Shown piece after piece: positions 6,497-11,619 of a DNA stretch of 11,619 bases. Numbering within the stretch: position 1 is the stretch's first letter; each line of letters begins with the position of its first letter. Origin of the DNA: Lachnospiraceae bacterium (GTDB taxonomy: Bacteria > Bacillota > Clostridia > Lachnospirales > Lachnospiraceae). The notes under the pieces are model-generated. The model did no database searches, had not been told where the DNA came from, and saw only the letters and a program-made list of their open reading frames with translations. A program made the translations under genes and the position numbers. The stretch lies in contig JAGDCK010000066.1 in the NCBI GenBank assembly GCA_017958585.1, positions 1 through 11,619 of the forward strand, written 5' to 3'.

Positions 6497-8441
6497 TTAT
6501 ATTGACTTTAACATCTCTTTTCTGGTGACGGCGCTGGTGGTATATGTGCTTCTTTTGATCATTCAGCTGGGCTTTTTTTCAACCGGCAGGATCAGGGAGA
6601 AGCTTTTTACAAATCTCATCACCACAGGCCTTTTTGCAGGGCTCTCTCAATTTTCAACGGTTGAGGTAATGAGGTTTTATCAGGGGCCTGAGGGAAATAC
6701 CATTGCCATGACCCTCATAATCGTGGAGTTTTTCTTTACGGTGACCATGGCCATATGCTTTTACAATTTCGTGGCGGAGTGCGCCGGGGTAAGAGGTAAG
6801 AGAGAATATGTGGCAAATATCATCTGCCTTACGGCGGGGATATTTGTGATCATTTATAACCTCCTTGTCTTAAGGGGTGTTGTCAGGGCTGTGGGATCAG
6901 CATCAGAAAACGGCAGAATACCCATACTGTTTTATGCGGTTCCAATGCTGATATATTTTTACGGAACATTTATAATAGTTGATAACAGGGAGAAATTCCG
7001 AAAAAAGATGTTCTTTGCGGTTTTGACATTCCTCCTATTCCCCGTGGCAGCAGGCATTGTGCAATATTTTATGCCAAGCCAGCTTTTGATGGTATACGGA
7101 AGCGCCATGTCCACGCTGATCCTTTTCTTTGAGATGGAGATACCGGATTTTGAGAAGTTAACGGAGGCAAGGATATCTCTGGAAAAATCCGGCGAGGAGG
7201 AAAAAAAGGCAAAGGAAGAAGCCATAAAGGCAAATGAAGCCAAAAACGAATTCCTTGCAAACGCCTCCATGGACTTAAAAAAGCCCATAGCCGAGATAGT
7301 TACCCTGGACGAAATGCTCTTAAGAGGAAGAGGGCAAAAAGAGACCGCCGAATACGCACTAAAGATAAGAACCACTGCGGAGGACCTGCGGGACCTTGTA
7401 AGCGATATACTGATCTATTCGAAATTGGAGTCGGGAAAGCTTGAGATACAAAGCGAGGAATATAATCTTGCAGAGATGATTCAGGAGATATATATGAAAA
7501 ATCTCCATGCCGCCACCGGAAAGGGAATTGATCTTCTAACGGACATTTCAGAGGACATTCCAATGTTTTTGTATGGTGACAGAAGGCGGATCGCCAGGAT
7601 CATAAAGAACCTGGTGGACAATGCGGTTTCATTTACGGACAGCGGTGAAGTGACCCTAAGGGTAAAGGTTCTTGGTAAGACTGCACTTTCTGACAGAGAG
7701 AAAATATCCCTTCGTTTTGAAGTGGTTGATACCGGAACCGGTATAAAGGACGAGGACCTGGACAGACTTTTTGTGGCTTTTGACAAGCTTGAGATAAAGG
7801 GTGCCTACTCATCGGAAGGCGCAGGGCTTGGGCTTTGCATTGCGTATTCACTTTTAAAGCTCATGGGAAGCCGCCTGGTAATAGAATCCACCTTCGGAGT
7901 GGGAAGCCGCATGTACTTTGACCTTGAACAGGAAGTGGCAGGCAGTGACACTCTTGGAAGCATTGATGAATACATATCGGAACGAAAGATAAAGTATATA
8001 GAAAAAGATGAGCTTTTTGCGCCGAAAGCAAAGATCCTGGTGGTTGACGACGCAGAGATCAATCTTTTTGTGGTAAAGAAATTCCTGCAGCCCACAAAGA
8101 TCAATGTCACCACCGCTTCATCCGGAAAGGAATGCCTGGAAGCAGTAAAAAAAGAGTCATTTGATCTCATCCTCATGGATCACATGATGCCTGAGATGGA
8201 CGGAATAGAGACAAGGCAGAGAATGTCATTTATAGAGGGAAGGGGCAATATCCCCGTAGTTGCAATGACAGCCTGCAGCTCCGCTGATGAGAAGAAGATG
8301 TTTTTGGAGCTTGGGTTCAACGACTTTCTGGCAAAGCCCATTAACAGGGACGATCTGATAGGCATGTTAAAGCGGCTTTTGCCCGATGAATTAAAAGAAG
8401 ATCAGAGTCACAGTTTTGGAGGAAGTGTCTATGATGAATAA
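6486..8441 (+). CDS. Membrane hybrid kinase with intact ATPase but no phospho-acceptor histidine (pseudo-HisKA, HATPase_c, REC)
   Basis: 651 residues. About seven membrane helices are followed by the same EIPDF junction and charged coiled coil as its upstream neighbour. The HisKA-like segment reads NASMDLKKPI where NMSHEIRTPL is expected, so Met262 replaces the histidine. The ATP-binding domain is complete: N box with Asn375 and Asn379 (IKNLVDNAVSF), G1 box DTGTGI (Asp415), F box near LFVAFDKLE, and G2 box GAGLGL (445-450). The C-terminal receiver has Asp521-Asp522, phospho-site Asp565, Thr595 and Lys617. It should bind ATP but cannot phosphorylate itself at the usual site; the likely target is His256 of the overlapping upstream gene product. 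A GTG at 6477 could also open the frame, but GGAGG at 6473-6477 fits the ATG at 6486 (8-base spacing). It overlaps its neighbours by 11 bases on each side, so translation is probably coupled. Confidence 0.9.
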   Translation: MSSNYIDFNISFLVTALVVYVLLLIIQLGFFSTGRIREKLFTNLITTGLFAGLSQFSTVEVMRFYQGPEGNTIAMTLIIVEFFFTVTMAICFYNFVAECAGVRGKREYVANIICLTAGIFVIIYNLLVLRGVVRAVGSASENGRIPILFYAVPMLIYFYGTFIIVDNREKFRKKMFFAVLTFLLFPVAAGIVQYFMPSQLLMVYGSAMSTLILFFEMEIPDFEKLTEARISLEKSGEEEKKAKEEAIKANEAKNEFLANASMDLKKPIAEIVTLDEMLLRGRGQKETAEYALKIRTTAEDLRDLVSDILIYSKLESGKLEIQSEEYNLAEMIQEIYMKNLHAATGKGIDLLTDISEDIPMFLYGDRRRIARIIKNLVDNAVSFTDSGEVTLRVKVLGKTALSDREKISLRFEVVDTGTGIKDEDLDRLFVAFDKLEIKGAYSSEGAGLGLCIAYSLLKLMGSRLVIESTFGVGSRMYFDLEQEVAGSDTLGSIDEYISERKIKYIEKDELFAPKAKILVVDDAEINLFVVKKFLQPTKINVTTASSGKECLEAVKKESFDLILMDHMMPEMDGIETRQRMSFIEGRGNIPVVAMTACSSADEKKMFLELGFNDFLAKPINRDDLIGMLKRLLPDELKEDQSHSFGGSVYDE

Positions 8442-9201
8442 AAAAGTATTGCTGGTGGGAATGGCCAGCGCATCCACCATGGCCATTAAGGAATTTCTGG
8501 CAAAAAAATTTAATGTAAAGATCTGCAGCATGGATGCCAGAACCGTGGAGGGAATGCTAAAGATGGTAAATCCGGACATGATCCTTATCAATATGAACGG
8601 GACCGGCAATCTGGCAGACGTGTATGAGCATCTGATAAAGCTGGATGCTTCGATCCCCATCGTATGTGTTGGAAAAAAAGAGGATTATGACAAATATGCG
8701 GGATATCTGGAGACTTTGGGGGCAATTGTAAACACCGATTCCGTGGTGGACAACAATCTCATGAAATCGGTCACAACTTCAATGGGCCTTGATTTCAGCG
8801 AGGTGATGAAGGAGAGAGTTCCCAATAAGGGCGCGGGAAACAGATATACCATACTTGTGATAGACGACAGCCCACTATTCCTCAGAAGGGCAAAGGACAT
8901 GCTGGAAGATCATTTTGATGTGGAACTTGCCACATCCGCCAGGCGCGGAATGATAGTCCTTGAGAGGACCCATCCGGACATGATACTGCTTGACTATGAG
9001 ATGCCGGATGTGGATGGTAAGGAAGCATACAGGATGATCAAAGCAGATCCAAACAACGAGGATATACCCATAGTATTTTTGACAGGCGTGACCGACAAGG
9101 ACGATATTACAGAGGTCCTTAAATTAAAGCCTGCGGGATACATATTAAAATCCTCCGGTAAGGATGCTTTGATCGACCGTATAAAAGAGCTTTTGCAATA
9201 A
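8431..9201 (+). CDS. Pseudo-receiver plus receiver response regulator, no output domain
   Basis: 256 residues, two CheY-like domains. The first (about 4-120) is degenerate: the acidic pair is missing (LLVGMAS), the phospho-site is Asn54 (ILINMNG) and no conserved lysine is seen. The second (about 140-256) is intact: Asp145-Asp146, phospho-acceptor Asp188 (ILLDYEMPDVDG), Thr218, Lys240. No DNA-binding, GGDEF, EAL or enzyme domain follows, so output must be by protein-protein contact. The REC-REC pair recalls PleD-type regulators without their GGDEF part. As third gene of the operon it is the natural acceptor from the Hpt His531 of the first gene. ATG 8431 follows GGAGG (8418-8422) at 8 bases. 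An earlier TTG (8416) and a second ATG (8434) are less likely. It overlaps the preceding gene by 11 bases. Confidence 0.9.
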   Translation: MMNKKVLLVGMASASTMAIKEFLAKKFNVKICSMDARTVEGMLKMVNPDMILINMNGTGNLADVYEHLIKLDASIPIVCVGKKEDYDKYAGYLETLGAIVNTDSVVDNNLMKSVTTSMGLDFSEVMKERVPNKGAGNRYTILVIDDSPLFLRRAKDMLEDHFDVELATSARRGMIVLERTHPDMILLDYEMPDVDGKEAYRMIKADPNNEDIPIVFLTGVTDKDDITEVLKLKPAGYILKSSGKDALIDRIKELLQ

Positions 9202-9205
9202 TTTC

Positions 9206-10477
9206 CTAATTAAGACTGAATATGAATTTATCTTTTTCCGTAAAGGCCGGCCAGTCTGCTCCGGGTGAAGAGTTTTTGACAAACTCCGCCACGTGATCCA
9301 TATAGCGGGCAGAGAGCATATAATCCCGTTCTTCGAAGGGGCGCCAGCATTTTTTCAAAGTACCGAAAAAGTACCAAAGATCCGATGAATGCCATGCGCC
9401 GGCATCATCACCGGGAAGCTGACGTGAAAAATAATACAGATACACGGGCTTATGGGAGAATCTTTCTGCCAGGAGGGCATATTCCTTTGCCATGGGATGG
9501 AAGAGCTCGGGCAGGATGTCTTCGCTGGTGGTTCCCAGGATATATGGGATATTTTTCATATTTCCTTCATTTGCCATTTCAAAGGGTGACTTTGGAAGAA
9601 GGTAACCGTCCACGGTGGGGATGCAGAAACGGATATCTTCGGACAGTGACCTGGAAAAGTCTAAAAATCCAAGCATCAGATCCTTTGCGGGAAGTTCTTT
9701 TAACTCTGTGCCATTCTGCACTTTCATATATTCGCAAAATCTTTTTCCAAGCAAAACCTGATCCTCCAATGAGGAAGAAAAATGAGAATGGGGGCTTACT
9801 CCGCCACCGCTAAGCATTATGGCCTTTGAAAAGAGGCTCTCCGTAAGAGGTGAAACACACAGGCTCTCTACGCTCATGGCGCCTGCGGACTGCCCTGAGA
9901 CAGTGATATTTGAAGGGTCCCCGCCAAAGGCAGAGATGTTTCTGTTAATCCACTTTAGGGCAGTGATTATATCAAACAGACCGTAATTGCCAAAGTGTCC
10001 TTCGGAGTCTGCCAGTTCCGGCAGAGCGATATATCCAAAAACTGAGAGACGGTACGTGATGGTCACTAAGATCACGCCACGCTTTGCATACTCGAAGCCG
10101 TCAAAGGGCTTTTCGTATGAATATCCGTGGTCGAAGCCGCCGCCGTGAACATATACCAGGACAGGATACTTTTTGTCCTCGCCGTGATCCGGTGTCCAGA
10201 TATTAAGATAAAGGGAATCCTCAGAATATGAGACATGCTCCCCGTTGTAGAACTCCTTATTATAAAAAGCTTCCGGGTCCCCCGGGATGTATGCGCTCTC
10301 CTGAATGGATGCGGGAGCAAAACTGTCTGCGGATAGCAGACCATCAAAGGAAGTGACTTCCTTCGGGTATGAAAATCTCTCTGCGGTGGCAAAGGGTACA
10401 CCCTTGTATACCTCCGTATTGTTTTCGATAACACCCTGAATTCTGCCGCAGGGCGTATTTATGATATCTGTCTTCAT
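9206..10477 (-). CDS. Type-B carboxylesterase/lipase (alpha/beta hydrolase, PnbA-like)
   Basis: 423 residues, cytosolic (no signal peptide), expected to hydrolyse carboxylic esters. Visible motifs: EDSLYLNIW at 86-94 (the second type-B signature, with Ser where Cys is usual), oxyanion-hole HGGGF at 111-115, nucleophile Ser197 in FGGDPSNITVSGQSAG (an exact match to the type-B serine signature), probable acid Glu319 (GTTSED) and His363 (GAWHSSDL). The triad is therefore complete. It is shorter than typical members (about 490-550), mostly through a reduced segment between acid and serine regions, as in other bacterial short forms. The natural substrate is unknown; in gut or rumen Clostridia such enzymes may act on acetylated or feruloylated plant-wall fragments, which is only a suggestion. 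ATG 10477 follows GGAGG at 7 bases. It converges on the kinase operon with 4 bases between the stops. Confidence 0.93.
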   Translation of the reverse strand: MKTDIINTPCGRIQGVIENNTEVYKGVPFATAERFSYPKEVTSFDGLLSADSFAPASIQESAYIPGDPEAFYNKEFYNGEHVSYSEDSLYLNIWTPDHGEDKKYPVLVYVHGGGFDHGYSYEKPFDGFEYAKRGVILVTITYRLSVFGYIALPELADSEGHFGNYGLFDIITALKWINRNISAFGGDPSNITVSGQSAGAMSVESLCVSPLTESLFSKAIMLSGGGVSPHSHFSSSLEDQVLLGKRFCEYMKVQNGTELKELPAKDLMLGFLDFSRSLSEDIRFCIPTVDGYLLPKSPFEMANEGNMKNIPYILGTTSEDILPELFHPMAKEYALLAERFSHKPVYLYYFSRQLPGDDAGAWHSSDLWYFFGTLKKCWRPFEERDYMLSARYMDHVAEFVKNSSPGADWPAFTEKDKFIFSLN

Positions 10478-10539
10478 CTTCAGGCCTCCAAAAAAGAATA
10501 AAAAATGTCATGAACAAGACAATCATTAATCAAGTCGCT

Positions 10540-10574
10540 AATATAAATTTACTCTTTTAATGTAAAAGCTTCAA
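10540..10574 (-). promoter_or_regulatory. Candidate promoter region for the esterase
   Basis: On the minus strand, TTGAAG (10569-10574) is followed after 17 bases by TAAATT (10546-10551), each matching 4/6. An overlapping TATATT (10540-10545) is a better -10 but with poor spacing to its -35. The exact promoter is uncertain; the region is AT-rich and correctly placed about 65 bases before the start codon. Confidence 0.3.
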
Positions 10575-10583
10575 CATGAAACT

Positions 10584-10616
10584 TCCTTGAAAAACAAGGA
10601 TATTATGGAGCCATAA
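10584..10616. repeat. Two adjacent inverted repeats between divergent promoters
   Basis: TCCTTG-aaaaa-CAAGGA (10584-10600) is followed directly by TTATGG-ag-CCATAA (10603-10616). Neither has a T-run, so they are not terminators. They lie upstream of both the leftward esterase promoter and the rightward porG promoter, as operator sites would. No matching regulator is encoded in the window. Confidence 0.35.
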
Positions 10617-10687
10617 CAGAAACTTGCGAAAATCAGATTAAAATACATCAATCATATTGATTTATTTTTTCATCTTTTCAATAGTCG

Positions 10688-10716
10688 TTGACAATAAAAT
10701 AAATCGAAAATATAAT
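10688..10716 (+). promoter_or_regulatory. Perfect-consensus sigma-A promoter for the porG leader
   Basis: TTGACA (10688-10693), exactly 17 bases, then TATAAT (10711-10716): a full match to the housekeeping consensus at ideal spacing. Transcription would start near 10723, just before the structured leader. Such a strong constitutive promoter ahead of terminators is typical of genes controlled by attenuation. Confidence 0.9.
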
Positions 10717-10740
10717 TAAGATTAATTTCAGATTGATCAA

Positions 10741-10964
10741 AGACGTTGACGGAGACAGTACATATCCTTCGAAAGTCACAGAGAGCCGCATTTAGCTGAG
10801 AAGCGGTACGATTAGAGCTTATGGAATATCCCTCCCAAGTCGCAACACGAAAGGGCTGCCGAGTAGATGTTGACGGGTTCCTCCCGTAACAGAGGACGCA
10901 TATGCTGGTATGTCGTAGATGGAGAGATTTTAGGCTTCTACCGTTTACGGTAGGAGCTTTTTTT
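10741..10964 (+). ncRNA. T-box-like leader RNA (tRNA-sensing attenuator) with divergent antiterminator
   Basis: The region folds like a T-box Stem I. Basal GTTG (10745-10748) pairs with CAAC (10843-10846); GGAG (10751-10754) with CTCC (10832-10835). A specifier loop follows, with AGTA (10757-10760) facing GAA (10824-10826). Above it CATA (10761-10764) pairs with TATG (10820-10823). The distal arm has AGAGAG (10780-10785), CCGC/GCGG (10786-10789/10803-10806) and GCTGAGA in the loop. After GAA the specifier reads TAT (Tyr, 10827-10829) or, shifted one base, ATC (Ile). Downstream are GAGTAG, an ACGGG/CCCGT hairpin (10873-10887), an ACGCATA/TATGtCGT hairpin (10896-10916) and the terminator. The usual AGGGTGGNACCGCG box is not recognisable; only TGGA (10920-10923), after GTAGA that could pair with TCTAC (10937-10941), occupies its place. 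It is either a divergent or a decayed T-box. Confidence 0.72.
10934..10964 (+). terminator. Intrinsic terminator 1 of the porG leader
   Basis: GCTTCTACCG (10934-10943) pairs with CGGTAGGAGC (10948-10957) in a 10-bp stem with one T-G wobble and a TTTA loop, followed by seven Ts (10958-10964). Its left arm (TCTAC) could instead pair with GTAGA at 10915-10919, as an antiterminator would. Confidence 0.92.
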
Positions 10965-10977
10965 AAAGCAATTAGCC

Positions 10978-11007
10978 AACCTGTGCGTAACCCGCGCAGG
11001 TTTTTTT
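10978..11007 (+). terminator. Intrinsic terminator 2, directly before porG
   Basis: AACCTGTGCG (10978-10987) pairs with CGCGCAGGTT (10993-11002) in a 10-bp stem with one T-G wobble and a 5-base loop, running into seven Ts (11001-11007). It stands between terminator 1 and the porG ribosome site, with no promoter visible after it, so porG transcription must read through both terminators. Confidence 0.88.
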
Positions 11008-11037
11008 AATTCTTTATTATGAAAGAGAGGTTTTATC

Positions 11038-11613
11038 ATGAAAGACACTATCGAGATCAGATGGCATGGCCGTGGAGGTCAGGGTGCAAAGACTGCGGCA
11101 CTTCTCCTTGCGGATGTGGCATTTAAGACAGGAAGTTTCGTTCAGGGATTTCCTGAGTACGGTCCTGAGAGAATGGGTGCTCCCATTACTGCTTACAACA
11201 GGATCAGCAAGAATCAGATAACGGTGCACTCAAATATCTACGATCCGGATTTTGTGGCGGTTGTGGACGACAGCCTGCTGGAGAGCGTTGACGTGACCGC
11301 AGGTCTGTCAAAGGACGGAGCCATCATAGTAAATACGAAGCTTCCAAGGGAAGAGATAGAAAAGCATTTGAGAGGCTATGAAGGAAAACTTTATACGATA
11401 GATGCAAGAGACATTTCAGTTAAGGCCCTCGGTAAGAACTTCCCCAACTCTCCCATGCTTGCGGCAGTTGTGGCTGTCACAAAGGTAATGGACAAGGAAA
11501 CATTCTTAAACGAGATGGAGAGTTCATACAAACACAAATTTGCAAAGAAACCCGAAGTCATCGAAGGAAATATGCAGGCACTTAAGATGACATTTGAAGC
11601 TCTTGGTCTTTAA
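11038..11613 (+). CDS. porG: Pyruvate/2-oxoacid:ferredoxin oxidoreductase, gamma subunit
   Basis: 191 residues, the expected size for the gamma subunit of four-subunit 2-oxoacid:ferredoxin oxidoreductases. These cytosolic enzymes convert a 2-oxoacid and CoA to acyl-CoA and CO2, reducing ferredoxin. The N-terminus (EIRWHGRGGQGAKTA) carries the family glycine motif, and FPEYGPERMGAP and PNSPMLAAVVAVT are typical of PorG/VorC proteins such as the Thermotoga enzyme. The gamma subunit alone does not settle whether the substrate is pyruvate, 2-oxoisovalerate or another 2-oxoacid. Delta, alpha and beta subunit genes are expected just beyond the right edge. ATG 11038 follows GAGAGG (11025-11030) at 7 bases. 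Expression appears governed by the T-box-like leader and two terminators upstream. If the leader reads Ile or Tyr, an amino-acid-derived 2-oxoacid (branched-chain or aryl) would be a logical substrate; that is inference. Confidence 0.92.
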   Translation: MKDTIEIRWHGRGGQGAKTAALLLADVAFKTGSFVQGFPEYGPERMGAPITAYNRISKNQITVHSNIYDPDFVAVVDDSLLESVDVTAGLSKDGAIIVNTKLPREEIEKHLRGYEGKLYTIDARDISVKALGKNFPNSPMLAAVVAVTKVMDKETFLNEMESSYKHKFAKKPEVIEGNMQALKMTFEALGL

Positions 11614-11619
11614 TAAAAA

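Noticed and set aside
8416..8430. TTG start for the double-receiver gene
   Set aside because: The TTG overlaps the GGAGG ribosome site that serves the ATG at 8431.
9385..9813. 142-codon open frame on the plus strand
   Set aside because: It lies antisense within the esterase, has no ribosome site and gives a low-complexity protein without family features; a coding shadow.
10745..10876. Repeated GTTGACGG (10745-10752 and 10869-10876) as a functional direct repeat
   Set aside because: Each copy is accounted for by a different leader helix; probably coincidence of T-box-conserved pieces.
10741..10964. Lysine riboswitch, suggested by GAAAGGG and GCCGA
   Set aside because: The other lysine-riboswitch landmarks and their order are absent, whereas the Stem I and specifier-loop pairing of a T-box is present.

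Overview
The window looks like a chromosomal piece from an anaerobic Firmicute of the class Clostridia, most likely the family Lachnospiraceae. This rests on strong GGAGG-type ribosome sites, a T-box leader, a ferredoxin-dependent 2-oxoacid oxidoreductase, a PTS-IIC/EAL fusion and seven-helix hybrid kinases. The genus cannot be fixed from sequence alone. Base composition looks fairly even, and I saw no insertion sequence, CRISPR array, tRNA or rRNA.

Layout: the first 87 bases are the start of a HAD phosphatase gene reading left. A divergent spacer with a promoter for each side follows. Then come, all rightward: a membrane EIIC-like domain fused to a c-di-GMP phosphodiesterase (EAL) domain (354-2441); a methyl-accepting chemotaxis protein (2586-4292) ended by an intrinsic terminator; and a three-gene operon (4469-9201) whose genes overlap by 11 bases at each junction. 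A type-B carboxylesterase reads left (9206-10477), with its stop only 4 bases from the operon's last stop. A 560-base spacer holds a perfect-consensus promoter, a T-box-like leader RNA and two tandem intrinsic terminators. The window ends with the gamma subunit of a pyruvate/2-oxoacid:ferredoxin oxidoreductase (11038-11613), probably the first gene of an operon that continues outside.

The most striking part is the 4469-9201 operon, which looks like a split phosphorelay. The first membrane protein has a canonical histidine box (His256), a receiver and an Hpt domain (His531), but the ATP-binding catalytic domain is missing cleanly. The second has the same type of membrane domain, an intact ATP-binding domain (N, G1 and G2 boxes) and a receiver, but the phospho-accepting histidine is methionine (Met262). 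Each protein carries what the other lacks, so they probably work as a heteromer in which the second phosphorylates the first in trans. The third gene encodes a degenerate receiver joined to an intact receiver (Asp188) with no output domain, a natural end point for the Hpt-borne phosphoryl group. With the c-di-GMP phosphodiesterase and the chemoreceptor upstream, the left 9 kb reads as a signalling island that may tie carbohydrate or membrane sensing to motility and c-di-GMP. That functional link is inference.

The second point of interest is the porG leader. It folds like a T-box Stem I with a specifier loop reading TAT (Tyr) or, shifted by one, ATC (Ile). The usual 3' T-box motif is not recognisable, and a second strong terminator lies between it and the gene.
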